Of a stretch of DNA of 64,000 nucleotides, positions 17,201-25,316 are shown piece after piece (position 1 is the first letter of the stretch; each line of letters starts with the position of its first letter). Below the pieces are notes generated by a model. That model saw nothing but the letters and a program-made list of their open reading frames with translations, was not told the DNA's origin and searched no databases. Source of the stretch: GCA-020343675 sp964462945 (GTDB lineage Bacteria > Planctomycetota > Phycisphaerae > Sedimentisphaerales > Anaerobacaceae); assembly GCA_964462945.1 (NCBI GenBank), contig CAYWZW010000019.1:1-64000 (forward strand), in the 5' to 3' direction. A program made the position numbers and the translations under genes.

Positions 17201-17374
17201 GGGCCGCTCATCCCAATCCCCGCCCTGCTGCTGGCCCATCAGAAAGGAACCCGGCTCGATACGAACGAACCTCATACCGACCGAGTTTACAAACGCCTGC
17301 GGTGTTTGCGCCGAGAAACACAATCCCGCTGCCAGGCAGATGAGTGTCATGGCCGGCCCTTTGCTCTTTATCAT
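14264..17374 (-). CDS. secreted formylglycine-generating-enzyme-like / double sialidase fusion
   Basis: 1036 residues. Signal peptide (about 9-22), then a SUMF1/FGE-sulfatase domain (about 28-285) with the family's GSFLMG, YRLPTEAEWEYACRAGT and GLCDMHGNVEEWC. Then two beta-propeller sialidase-type regions with Asp-box motifs STDNGATW, SRDNGMTW, SKDMGENW (first, about 330-620) and SDDAGKTW, STDGGVTW (second, about 650-900). In FGE enzymes the domain activates sulfatases by oxidising a Cys; here no sulfatase is adjacent and the protein appears exported, so the domain may serve carbohydrate binding or another oxidation. Likely substrate: sulfated or sialylated glycans. ATG 17374 precedes the signal peptide; extension to 17554 overlaps the next gene. 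Confidence 0.85.
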   Translation of the reverse strand: MIKSKGPAMTLICLAAGLCFSAQTPQAFVNSVGMRFVRIEPGSFLMGQQQGGDWDERPVHRVTITKPFLMAVTEVTNAQYELFDPEHRALRGKLGFCERDDEAVVFVSWHEAAKFCEWLSKKEGKPYRLPTEAEWEYACRAGTTTAYHTGDRLPEQFHKNARATWFPDPARRRAGAEPVPLAVGQTAPNAWGLCDMHGNVEEWCYDWYGPYEQAEQTDPVGRAGGDFKVTRGGSHSTEISFLRSANRLGTLPEDKSWLIGFRVVGGELPDTEPLAARQPALNARDVIQHVQPDWASGPDPNKPHFAGPREYVKIPPGSNGPMYSEHNHDPAIVDCPNGDLLAIWYSCRDEPGRELCVLASRLRYGSQQWEPASTFWDAPDRNDHAPALWFDGRDTIYHFNGLSAAATWGNLATVMRISTDNGATWSKARLINPEHGLRHMPVESVFRTREGFIILPCDAVTGGNGGTAVHVSRDNGMTWVDPGEGRPNPTFASGTTGAWVAGIHASVTQLKDGRLMALGRGNTIDGRMPMSISKDMGENWTYSASEFQPLGSGQRLILTRLHEGPILLVSFTDRKEGMVIRDPAGADRQIFGMFAALSFDEGKSWPVKRLLTDGGPARELDGGGNTGKFVMDRTHAEPRGYLAVTQTPDGLIHLISSKQHYVFNLAWLQQGATTKKQAPERADHSGVPGVVIDHSPAESGRYIGSPSIAVLPNGSYVASHDYFGPSTNENRTAIFHSDDAGKTWRRLAEFDGQFWSSLFVHEGALYIMGTGGQYGGAVIRRSTDGGVTWTTPKDKRSGLLFAEGQYHCAPVPVVVHNGRIWRAMEDRDPPEGWGSNFRSFVMSAPVDADLLNADSWTSSNRLAFDRAWRGRAWLEGNIVVTPDKKLVNILRVECKEAEIAAMVHISQDGRSVSFDPEKDFIDFYGGTNKFTIRYDPVTRRYWSLVNKQMNPTAYRNILTLVSSSDLRTWKVQSVILQHPDSEKHAFQYLDWLFEDKDIIAVSRTACDDGLGGAHRAHDANYLTFHRISNFRELTEQ

Positions 17375-17385
17375 GGCATCGCCTT

Positions 17386-17652
17386 TCAAGTTCTCTGGTT
17401 GCTGTGATCTTCGATAAACTGGCGAACCTGCGGCTTGATATATATCTGCTCGATGTCCGTCACTTTCGGCACGGCCTCTGCACACATCGCCGCCGTCACG
17501 GCTGAGGGGGCCTCCGTATCGACAAACAGAATACGCTGGCCTTTTACAGTGCACAGCCCCCCGCCGCTTCCGCCGAGCGGTTCGCTGCGGACCACGACGC
17601 CGCCGGCCTCCAACAACGCCAAAAGCTCTTCCAGAATCCTTTGCTCGTTCAT
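17386..17652 (-). CDS. small conserved hypothetical protein
   Basis: 88 residues: a helical N-terminus (ERILEELLALLEAGG-like) and a beta-rich core with EPLGGSGGGLCTVKGQ and a C-terminal IYIKPQVRQFI. The GGSGGG-C-x-x-KG pattern looks conserved and may bind something small; no family function known to me. Only 11 bases separate it from the SUMF1-sialidase gene, so both are likely one transcript. ATG 17652. Confidence 0.65.
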   Translation of the reverse strand: MNEQRILEELLALLEAGGVVVRSEPLGGSGGGLCTVKGQRILFVDTEAPSAVTAAMCAEAVPKVTDIEQIYIKPQVRQFIEDHSNQRT

Positions 17653-17751
17653 TTGCCGTACGTTGCCCTGCGTATGCCGCCGTTCAAGAAAACACGCACC
17701 AAGAGTCGATATAGCTCAATAGAAACAGAATTTTATAGCAGGAGCTGCCAA

Positions 17752-18543
17752 TTGGCAAGCATTACCGAAAAACGCCTTGCCCTACACAAACGCCTGGAGG
17801 TCCAGCAGAGCCAAAACCAGGCTCTGAGGTCTCAGCTCGCCGGTCTGCAGCACCTGGCCAACGTGGGCACGGTCAGCCACATGATCGCCCATGAAATCAA
17901 TAATCTGCTCACGCCTCTGCAGAGCTACGCGACCCTGGCCTTGAGCAGCCGCGACGACCAAGCCCTCACTGAAAAGGCGCTTCAAAAGGCCGTCACAAAT
18001 TGCCGGCGGGCCTCGAAAGTCATGGAAAGTATGCTCGCCCTGGCCGACGGCAAAACGCAGGAAAAGAAAACAGCCCGGCTCCGCGATCTTGTCGAGGAGA
18101 TCTTCACGTGTCTGTGCCGGGATTTCTCCAAGGACGGGATCACGGTGGACATCCGGATTCCGGACGACCTGACCGTCTGGGGCGTGCCCGTCCAGATCCA
18201 GCAGGTCTTGATGAATTTGATTCTCAACGCCCGCGATGCCATGCTGCCGCGCGGCGGCATCCTGGCTGTCAGGGCCGGCCAGACGAGCGATGCGGTTGAG
18301 ATAGAAGTCACCGACACAGGCAGTGGAATTGAAACAGGCAACCTGGAAAACATCTTCGAGACCTTCTTCACCACAAAAAAGGACAAAGGCCCGGCGTCCC
18401 AACATTCAGGGACGGGCCTCGGCCTGGCCTTCTGCAAAATGATCGTCGATGGACACGAAGGCTTCATTTCGGTAGAATCCAAGCCCGGTCAAGGGAGCAG
18501 TTTCAGGATAACACTGCCCCATCCACGGTCGGGTCATTGTTGA
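17752..18543 (+). CDS. soluble histidine kinase
   Basis: About 263 residues. N-terminal coiled coil (10-35), phosphoacceptor helix with AHEINNLLTPLQ (His47), then an HATPase domain: N box QQVLMNLILNARDAM, G1 DTGSGI, F box ENIFETFFTTK and G2 SGTGLGLAF. No membrane segment, so it acts in the cytoplasm, signalling by autophosphorylation and transfer to a receiver. Start TTG 17752 has GGAG seven bases upstream and does not overlap the divergent small gene; ATG 17674 is an alternative. The response regulator at 13181-13696 is a candidate partner. Confidence 0.85.
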   Translation: MASITEKRLALHKRLEVQQSQNQALRSQLAGLQHLANVGTVSHMIAHEINNLLTPLQSYATLALSSRDDQALTEKALQKAVTNCRRASKVMESMLALADGKTQEKKTARLRDLVEEIFTCLCRDFSKDGITVDIRIPDDLTVWGVPVQIQQVLMNLILNARDAMLPRGGILAVRAGQTSDAVEIEVTDTGSGIETGNLENIFETFFTTKKDKGPASQHSGTGLGLAFCKMIVDGHEGFISVESKPGQGSSFRITLPHPRSGHC

Positions 18544-18591
18544 CGGCGGCTCAGGGGCCAAAAATTGTTCTGACGCTGCTGCTTTTGCGCA

Positions 18592-18643
18592 GCCTGTCCC
18601 TTCGCAGGCTGTGAGCAGAGTCGAAGGGCTCACAATGACAGGC
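18592..18643. repeat. nested inverted-repeat element at gene start
   Basis: Three nested arm pairs: GCCTGTC/GACAGGC (18592-18598, 18637-18643), CCCTTCG/CGAAGGG (18598-18604, 18622-18628) and GTGAGC/GCTCAC (18611-18616, 18628-18633). The CTTCG...CGAAGGGCTCACAATGACA text resembles dispersed repeats common in bacteria. It overlaps the start codon of the next gene, so it can pair over the translation start. Confidence 0.55.
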
Positions 18644-20272
18644 GGTCGGTACATTCGTTCTGTTGGGAGCTTGAAGTTGGATACGCGAATATCGCCAGGA
18701 GTAATTCGTATCATTGTTGTTCTGATACTGGCCGTTTTGGCGCTTGCCGTCCTGGCTAATAGTATGACCAAGCCGGTGGGCCGGGATGAACAGATGTACT
18801 GCACCGGGGCCGTCTGCATGGCCCAGGGCAAGATGATTTACAGGGACTTTTCATACGCGGCCCAGATGCCCTACCACCCTTTGCTGTGCGCGGCCCTGTT
18901 CAGACTTTTTGACACCACTCATTATTTGCTGGTTGTCCGGCTGCTCTCGTGCGTGTGTGACGTTCTCGTCATGGTGTGCATCGTCGGGATATACCGGCAC
19001 ATTTTCAAGCCGTTCGCAATCACCGGAGTGCTATTGGGTCTGGCGGCGGCCGTGCTGTATGTATTCAATCCGCTCGTCGATTATGCCAACGGCTACGCCT
19101 GGAACCACGACGTCGTAATCCTGTGCGTTGTGTTGTCTTTCTGGCTGTTTGTATCAATCGATGTTGAGCATAAGGCAAGATATTGGCGGATTGGGACTAT
19201 AGGTGCGCTGCTGACATTCGCAACGTGCATGCGGATAACGACCGCGATGGTGGAACTGCTATTTTTTGTCGTATTGCTGGCTGAGCCAGCCCCGTCGATA
19301 AAACAGAGATTCAAGAGCGTCCTGCCGTTTTTGATTGCGGCAGTTTGTGTGTTGGTTTGGCCTGTCTGGGTGATAGCCCAGGCGCCGCGAGCATTTTTCC
19401 TCAACTTAGTGAAAATACCGACACTGTACGGCGAATGGCTGGGCAAAATAGGATCAGTTTATGACAAATCGTTCCTGACGTTCACCTGCCTTAAGATGCC
19501 AGGATATTTTGTACTTATCGTGGCAGCGGTCTATCTTTGCCTGACAACTGCATTTCTTCGCAGTAAGTTGAAGATAACAAACGGAAGAAGTTTATTGCTT
19601 GCCGGGCTGCTGCCGCTGGCATTCTTTATAATTGCACTGGTTCCGCCTACGATGTGGATACAGTACCTTGCGATGCCAGTGCCTTTTCTGATAATCAGTT
19701 TTGCAGAGCCGCTGCTGTATTTGCGAGGACTTGCCGAACGGGCTGCCGGAAGACTGCACTTTCAGGTGGCATGCGTCGTCATTGGTGGATGTACGCTTGT
19801 GGCGATTACGGCTTGCGGGCTGGGGCCTGACCCTGTTCTACGCCCACCAAGAATGCCATCGTATTATGTTGCGCTTAACAGAATCTTGATGGTCTCTGTG
19901 CCGGAGGTCTGGGAACCGGTACGCCTGCATAAGATTTCAGAAGATATAGCTCAACAAACGAAAGAGCCCAAGCAGATACTCACCTTAGCCCCCCTGCTCG
20001 CTCTCGAAGGCGGCGGTGAGATTTACACTGAACTGTCCGCCGGGGCCATCATCTATCGGATTGCGGATTCTCTCTCGCCTGACGAGCGCCGGATAACGCA
20101 TACGGCAGGCCCGAAAAGCCTGCCGGACTTGCTTGAGAAGAACCCGCCTTCAGCCGTCATACTCGGCGTGGAAATGCAGCGCCTTGAAGCGCCGATTTTA
20201 GAATCGGTCGTCAGGGCCGATTGGCAGAGAAAGAACTACCAGGACGGCCCGACTGCTTACTTCAAGCCCTAA
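18635..20272 (+). CDS. multi-pass membrane protein, GT-C glycosyltransferase-like
   Basis: About 545 residues with roughly ten membrane segments. After the first helix comes KPVGRDEQMYCTGAV and AQGKMIYRDFSY, resembling the acidic first periplasmic loop (Asp-Glu) of polyprenol-dependent mannosyltransferases of the PMT/ArnT group. A C-terminal soluble domain (about 430-545) follows. It would transfer a sugar from a polyprenyl carrier on the outer face of the cytoplasmic membrane; acceptor unknown. Start: ATG 18635; GTG 18611 lies within a hairpin repeat. No clear operon partners. Confidence 0.65.
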   Translation: MTGGRYIRSVGSLKLDTRISPGVIRIIVVLILAVLALAVLANSMTKPVGRDEQMYCTGAVCMAQGKMIYRDFSYAAQMPYHPLLCAALFRLFDTTHYLLVVRLLSCVCDVLVMVCIVGIYRHIFKPFAITGVLLGLAAAVLYVFNPLVDYANGYAWNHDVVILCVVLSFWLFVSIDVEHKARYWRIGTIGALLTFATCMRITTAMVELLFFVVLLAEPAPSIKQRFKSVLPFLIAAVCVLVWPVWVIAQAPRAFFLNLVKIPTLYGEWLGKIGSVYDKSFLTFTCLKMPGYFVLIVAAVYLCLTTAFLRSKLKITNGRSLLLAGLLPLAFFIIALVPPTMWIQYLAMPVPFLIISFAEPLLYLRGLAERAAGRLHFQVACVVIGGCTLVAITACGLGPDPVLRPPRMPSYYVALNRILMVSVPEVWEPVRLHKISEDIAQQTKEPKQILTLAPLLALEGGGEIYTELSAGAIIYRIADSLSPDERRITHTAGPKSLPDLLEKNPPSAVILGVEMQRLEAPILESVVRADWQRKNYQDGPTAYFKP

Positions 20273-20375
20273 TAAAGGCGAGCACTACAATATTTTACCG
20301 TCGTCCATCCGATTTGGGTTGACGGTGAATTCAAGTCACGCTATGTTGTGGTTGGTGGCAGTGCGAGGATGTGAC

Positions 20376-21074
20376 ATGTGCAAAAAAGAAATCGTAACAC
20401 AAATCGGATCGTTGCCCTACGACGATGTCCAGGAGGCTGTAAAGTTCAGCCTGCGGCATGACATACCGTTTCTCCCGGAGCTTCCGAAGCGGGGCGACGC
20501 GATGCTGGATTACATCAAGAACCCCGGCCACTTGAGCTGTCTGGAGACCTTCAAGAAAAGGGTCGAGAGTCGCGAAACCGTCAAGATACAATGCGTGGGT
20601 CCCGCCACCCTCATCCTCAGCGGATACAGCGAGGATGAGGCAATCAGCAGGACCTGCCAGCATATTGATTCTCTGCTCAACGGCTTGCGTGCGCGCACTA
20701 TCATTCTCTTTTTGGATGAGCCTGCGCTGGGGCAGGCGGGATTCGACTACCACCGGCTGTGGTCGCCGCTCTTCGAGAGCTTCGGCGTCACGCCGGGCGT
20801 GCACGTCTGCGGCAATATGAACTGGGACGAACTATTCCGTTCTCAAGTCGAGATTATCAGCTTCGATGCCTCGCAATACGACATTACCAAGTACCCCGCG
20901 TACCGGAACGGCAAGAGGATCGCCTGGGGAATAAAGACCAGAGAGAATGTCAAGGATTTTCAGGAAGGCGACTTACTGACGCTGCCCTGTGGCATGGGGC
21001 CGAAGCTCTACAGCACGGACGATTGCGAAATCTGCCTGGGCAGTTTGCTGCAGATTGCGGGTGACTTTCGATGA
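20376..21074 (+). CDS. MetE C-terminal/UROD-superfamily protein
   Basis: 232 residues of the TIM barrel shared by cobalamin-independent methionine synthase and uroporphyrinogen decarboxylase. Visible are TQIGSLPYDDVQEAVKF (near the N-terminus), IQCVGPATLI, FLDEPALGQAG and HVCGNMNWDELF; the HVCGN histidine and cysteine correspond to zinc ligands in MetE. It is shorter than MetE and lacks the N-terminal domain; such stand-alone domains act as methyltransferases or their activators. Start ATG 20376 follows GAGG. It overlaps the next gene by four bases (ATGA), indicating translational coupling. Confidence 0.75.
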   Translation: MCKKEIVTQIGSLPYDDVQEAVKFSLRHDIPFLPELPKRGDAMLDYIKNPGHLSCLETFKKRVESRETVKIQCVGPATLILSGYSEDEAISRTCQHIDSLLNGLRARTIILFLDEPALGQAGFDYHRLWSPLFESFGVTPGVHVCGNMNWDELFRSQVEIISFDASQYDITKYPAYRNGKRIAWGIKTRENVKDFQEGDLLTLPCGMGPKLYSTDDCEICLGSLLQIAGDFR

Positions 21075-23020
21075 TTATGACGAGGCTATTTGAAGTAATG
21101 CCGGCCCGGTCGATTCGCAGAAGCGCCTTTGCGCCCATCATGCGGGTAGTTGTGCTCGTCTTTCTGCTCGCCTGCCTGGCGCAAGCCGAACCGCTTACCT
21201 TGCCGCTGGAGCAGCGCCCCGAGTGGCTGCAACGAGACGGGATCGTCATGGCGGGCAGTTGGGAACCCTTGCTGTTTCGCGTTCGGCGCGATGGAAGCGA
21301 CGGCTATACGCCGGCCGCCGAGCAGCGCGCCGCCTACACACGGGAACACAGCCCCGAGATGATTGCCGAGCTCAAGGCCCTCGGCGTGAATTTCATCATG
21401 ATGCACTGCTACAAGGGCGCCGGCCTTGAGGCCGAACGCGAAAGCATGGCCGACGCGGTCAAGTTCGCGCAACTGTGCCGTGACGCTGGCTTGCGAGTGG
21501 GCGTGTATAACTTCAGCGGGGCCTTTCTCTGGGAGCCTTTGTTCAAAGAGGCGCCGCAGGCCAGAGACTGGGTACTCCTTGATGCGAACGGCCGGCCGCT
21601 CACGTATGGCGGCAGCGCCACGTACCGCTACCGCTGGAATCGCAACCATGCCGGTGCTCAGGCGTTCTACCGGCAGATTGTTCGATTTGCCGTCAATGAG
21701 ATTGGAGCCGATCTGCTGCACTTTGACAACTACGAGTACGGCCCCGGTCAGGACGCGAACTCCGTCCGGCGATTCCGCGGCTATCTCGGCCGGACCTTCA
21801 CGGCCTCGCAGCTTAAGAAGATGGGCGTCGATGACCTGAATGCCGTGCAGCCCCCCATAGCCGGTCCGCCGCAGAACATGCTGCGCCGGGCGTGGCTGGA
21901 GTTTTCCTGCTGGTCGCTCGCCGATTCCTATCACGACATGGGCCGGTACGCCCGTACGCTCCGCAGCGACATCCTCATCGAGTGCAACCCCGGCGGTCCG
22001 GGAAATTCGATTCGCCCGCCGGTGGACCACGGACGGCTTCTTCAGGGCGGCGAGGCCTTCTGGGACGAGGGAGAACCTCCCGGCTACCAGGGCGGGCAAC
22101 TGCGTACCCGAATACGCACGTACAAAGTCGCCAGGCGGATGGACAACGTCGCGTTTGCGTACACGACCACGCCCCTTGAGATGGCCGAGTCCATGGCGTT
22201 CAACCGCGACTGCCTTGGCTGCATCTGCTGGTTCGAGTACGCCAAGCTCGTCGCCAAGCCCGGCTCGAACGAGCCTGTCTCCGAGGCTCTTGCCCCATTC
22301 ATTCGCTTCTTTCACAGGCGCCGCGATCTGCTGCGCCAAGCCGAGGTCGTCGCCGACGTGGCGGTTCTTCGGAGCTTCCCGTCGCAGGTATTCGCTGATT
22401 CAGATTGCGCCAAACTCACGTATCGAGTCGAACAGACGCTGATCGAAAACCGGGCCTGCTTCCAGATCATATATGACCACCACCTGAGCGATTTGAGCCG
22501 CTATCGTGCTCTGGTTCTTGCCGGTTGTGTGGCTCTGTCTGACGGGCAGGTAGAGCAAATCAGGCGATACGTCAAGTCCGGCGGACGTCTCTGTGTCATC
22601 GGCCCGGTCGCCACGCACGACCAGTGGCTACTTCCACGAGAAAAACCGGCGTTGGATGACCTGCCGGCCGCCGGCGTGGTGCGCATCGGCGAAAACGACG
22701 ATATCCTCGGTGCAGTCAGGCAAGCCTGTGCGAACGAGCTTTCCTTGTTGGTTCAGGCCGAATCCGGACTCTGTTCCGAGCTGACCCAACAGCCCGGCAA
22801 ACGCCTCGTGCATTTGGTGAACTACCGCGATGATAAACCTGTCAAAGATTTCTCGATCAACCTGTGTGTGCCTGCCGATCGCCGGGTCAAAGCGGTGAAC
22901 CTGGCCGGTCCCGAGCGAGAAGACGACCTTGAGTTGACCTTTCAGGAGCAAGGTGGCGCCGTGACGTTCCGCGTGCCGGAGGTACGCACCTACGAGATCG
23001 CCGTGGTCACTATGGAATAG
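21071..23020 (+). CDS. exported glycosidase-like TIM-barrel protein (GH42-like)
   Basis: 649 residues. Basic N-terminus and hydrophobic core VVVLVFLLACLAQA form a signal peptide (cleavage near AQA-EP). A TIM barrel follows (about 60-400) with LGVNFIMMHCYKG, RVGVYNFSG and ADLLHFDNYEYG, then a class I GATase-like domain (about 410-540, YRALVLAGCVALSDGQVEQI and GGRLCVIGP) like the trimerisation domain of GH42 beta-galactosidases, and a small beta domain. Probably acts on a glycan outside the cytoplasmic membrane; the catalytic acids are not certain. The ATG overlaps the preceding stop. Its end overlaps the convergent dacB by 11 bases. Confidence 0.7.
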   Translation: MIMTRLFEVMPARSIRRSAFAPIMRVVVLVFLLACLAQAEPLTLPLEQRPEWLQRDGIVMAGSWEPLLFRVRRDGSDGYTPAAEQRAAYTREHSPEMIAELKALGVNFIMMHCYKGAGLEAERESMADAVKFAQLCRDAGLRVGVYNFSGAFLWEPLFKEAPQARDWVLLDANGRPLTYGGSATYRYRWNRNHAGAQAFYRQIVRFAVNEIGADLLHFDNYEYGPGQDANSVRRFRGYLGRTFTASQLKKMGVDDLNAVQPPIAGPPQNMLRRAWLEFSCWSLADSYHDMGRYARTLRSDILIECNPGGPGNSIRPPVDHGRLLQGGEAFWDEGEPPGYQGGQLRTRIRTYKVARRMDNVAFAYTTTPLEMAESMAFNRDCLGCICWFEYAKLVAKPGSNEPVSEALAPFIRFFHRRRDLLRQAEVVADVAVLRSFPSQVFADSDCAKLTYRVEQTLIENRACFQIIYDHHLSDLSRYRALVLAGCVALSDGQVEQIRRYVKSGGRLCVIGPVATHDQWLLPREKPALDDLPAAGVVRIGENDDILGAVRQACANELSLLVQAESGLCSELTQQPGKRLVHLVNYRDDKPVKDFSINLCVPADRRVKAVNLAGPEREDDLELTFQEQGGAVTFRVPEVRTYEIAVVTME

Positions 23021-24467
23021 GACCGCTGCTATTTTGGGGCTCAGATGTCTCGCTGCGGCTATCGGCGTCGTCGATAATGGCTTCTGCAATATCGTTGACG
23101 GCCGTGCGGGTTTGGCCGTTGGTGTTGTTGGCGAGAATGGAGAATATGTAGTCGCCCGCGGCCGTGCTGCACACACCAGAGAAGGACTTGACACCGTTAA
23201 TGTACCCCGTCTTGCCTCTTATCCTGCTTTGGTACTTTTCTTCTTTGAAGTACTTCTCGATTGTCCCATCGTCTCCCCCTACCGCGAGAGAGTCCCTGTA
23301 GAACTGCCAATTCCTGCTTCTGTAAACGTCCAGGAGTACTGTCGTTATAGCATACGCCGTAAGCTCGTTTTGTCTGCTCAGGCCGCTGCCGTCGTCGATG
23401 TAGAATTGGCTTTCATCGAGACCAAGCTCCGAAAGATATTTGCTGACGAGATCTCGCCCCCTGTCCCAGCTGCCGTTTTTCCGGTCGGGGTTACCCTGGG
23501 CGGCAATCTTCTTGAACAGCGATTCGGCGGCCAATCCGAGGCTGTTCTTGTTGCACCGCGCCAGGCAGTCGGCGATCGGCGTGCTGTATTCGACAAGAGG
23601 CCGCACGCCGCTGTAATCGTCCAGCGTTTTTTCCACGAGCTGGCCTTTCACGGTTATGTCCGCCTTGGCAAGGTGCTCGTACAGCAGGAACCCGAAAAAG
23701 GCGGCCGGTCTTTCAATCGCCACGTCGAACGGCCCGACGGCGTCTCCGCACTTGCCGAAAACAGTCAACTGGTTCGGCTGACGATTGCGATAGGCTCCCA
23801 CGGCGCCGGCGCCCTTCGATATCGGCTCGATCTTGTTGATGAGCGTCACGAACGCGGTTTGCGGCTCGACGAACACGGCGACCTTGCCGTCGATATTCTT
23901 GGCCGTAATCCTCACACAATTGTCGTTAAAACTCAGGCCGCTCACTTCGCAGGCGTACCACTTGTTCAGGTCCTCAGCCGGCCAGCTCGGGTGGACCGGC
24001 TGGTTATCGAACACGCTGCTGTCAACAATAATATCTTCGATGGTTCCTATGCCCTTGGACTTGAGGGCGTTTGCGATGTCCTTGAATATCCAGCCCGGCT
24101 CCCGACCGTACTTGGCGTCGGTTTTTTCATCGCCCAGCAGCGGGTCGCCGCTTCCGATGACGACCAGGGCGTTGCCCAGGAGCCCGACCTTCGTTGTGAA
24201 CTGGTAATCAGGCCCCAGATATCTCAACGCCGCGGCGCTGGTGATTATCTTCATGTTTGAAGCCGGTATCATCAGCTCTCCGGCGTCGTGGTCATAGAGC
24301 GTCCGGCCTGACGGGGCCTCCACGATGTGAATGGAAAACTGGACCCTCTTCTGGAGAGACGCGCTGATAATACCGTCAATCTGCTCCGCCAAATCCGCTT
24401 TCGCGAAGCAGCCGAGGCCAAGAGCAAATCCGACCGCAACCAACAGCTTTTTCATCTGAGCTTTCAT
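23010..24467 (-). CDS. dacB: D-alanyl-D-alanine carboxypeptidase/endopeptidase (PBP4, DacB)
   Basis: 485 residues, close to family length. Signal peptide (about 5-23), SxxK motif PASNMK (Ser70, Lys73), and RGKTGYING as the KTG box. PBP4 enzymes trim or cleave peptidoglycan cross-links in the periplasm. Odd: the SxN motif region reads NKNSLGLAAE, aligned as Ser-Leu-Gly where the family has Ser-x-Asn, so the Asn is replaced by Gly; activity may be altered. Start ATG 24467 begins the basic signal peptide; an upstream frame to 24614 lacks such a feature. Peptidoglycan enzymes in planctomycetes are expected in line with current understanding of the phylum. Confidence 0.88.
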   Translation of the reverse strand: MKAQMKKLLVAVGFALGLGCFAKADLAEQIDGIISASLQKRVQFSIHIVEAPSGRTLYDHDAGELMIPASNMKIITSAAALRYLGPDYQFTTKVGLLGNALVVIGSGDPLLGDEKTDAKYGREPGWIFKDIANALKSKGIGTIEDIIVDSSVFDNQPVHPSWPAEDLNKWYACEVSGLSFNDNCVRITAKNIDGKVAVFVEPQTAFVTLINKIEPISKGAGAVGAYRNRQPNQLTVFGKCGDAVGPFDVAIERPAAFFGFLLYEHLAKADITVKGQLVEKTLDDYSGVRPLVEYSTPIADCLARCNKNSLGLAAESLFKKIAAQGNPDRKNGSWDRGRDLVSKYLSELGLDESQFYIDDGSGLSRQNELTAYAITTVLLDVYRSRNWQFYRDSLAVGGDDGTIEKYFKEEKYQSRIRGKTGYINGVKSFSGVCSTAAGDYIFSILANNTNGQTRTAVNDIAEAIIDDADSRSETSEPQNSSGPIP

Positions 24468-24597
24468 AATACGCGGGATTATTTCACAACTGCCGCGGCA
24501 TATCAACCATTTTCTTGGTCCTGACAAAAGCCGCCGGTGTTCGACGCACTTATCCCGTCCGGCTCCGGCGTTGGGCAATCCCCATCCGGATTTGCTG

Positions 24598-24626
24598 TTG
24601 CGGGAAAACCCCATTCAAAGTACACT
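24598..24626 (+). promoter_or_regulatory. promoter of the ECF sigma factor gene
   Basis: TTGCGG (24598-24603), 17-base spacer, TACACT (24621-24626), 27 bases before the sigma-factor ATG at 24653. Sigma70-type spacing. Confidence 0.45.
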
Positions 24627-24652
24627 GTTTCCTGCCGGTCAGGACAGATTTG

Positions 24653-25273
24653 ATGAAAGAAAAGACAAAATTGGCGGAACAGAAACCCGATGTGGCGTAT
24701 CTTACAAGTGAGCAACGCGATGCCGGGGCAAACAAGGAGCTCTTGAGCCAGAGCCGAGATTCGCTTTATGCCCGATTAAGGGCCGGCGACCGGACGGCGG
24801 CAGCCGAGCTGGTGGATGAGTATCATGAACAGATTTACCTGTTCATGCGACGGCTCGGCCATGACCGCCAGATCAGCGAGGACCTGACCCAGGAGACCTT
24901 CTTCAATGCCTGGCATCATATAGGGCAGTTGAAAAACGACAAGGCGCTGAACGGCTGGCTGTATCGCATCGCCGGCAACGTTTCAAGGCTGTACTGGCGC
25001 CGGCACAAACACAGCGAGGTCGTCGGCATCGAAGACGTTGATTTGCCCGACAGCAGCCAGGCCGGGCCGGATGCGGCCGGACGCCGCGAGCAATTGGAGC
25101 AGTTGAAGGATGCCGTCACCCGGCTGCCGGTGAAACTGAGGGAAACGATTGTTCTGCACTATATGCAGCAGTTGACGATTGCCGAGGCCGCCGAGATCGC
25201 CGGGATCAGGCAAGGCACTTTCAAAAGCAGGCTGAATAGAGCATTGAGGACCCTGAGAAAAATCGTTGTCTGA
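24653..25273 (+). CDS. ECF-type RNA polymerase sigma factor
   Basis: 206 residues. Region 2 (about 50-115) includes LVDEYHEQIYLFMRRLG and DLTQETFFNAWHHI; region 4 (about 150-205) includes LPVKLRETIVLHYMQQ and the helix-turn-helix IAEAAEIAGIRQGTFKSRLN. The linker carries an Asp-rich stretch. It would direct RNA polymerase to a specific promoter set. ATG 24653 starts a charged N-terminus; the upstream frame overlaps the promoter. The following membrane gene is a likely co-transcribed partner. Confidence 0.9.
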   Translation: MKEKTKLAEQKPDVAYLTSEQRDAGANKELLSQSRDSLYARLRAGDRTAAAELVDEYHEQIYLFMRRLGHDRQISEDLTQETFFNAWHHIGQLKNDKALNGWLYRIAGNVSRLYWRRHKHSEVVGIEDVDLPDSSQAGPDAAGRREQLEQLKDAVTRLPVKLRETIVLHYMQQLTIAEAAEIAGIRQGTFKSRLNRALRTLRKIVV

Positions 25274-25316
25274 AAAGGCCCAGGCGCAGCGGGCCTGCTG
25301 AGAAAAGAGATTCGCG

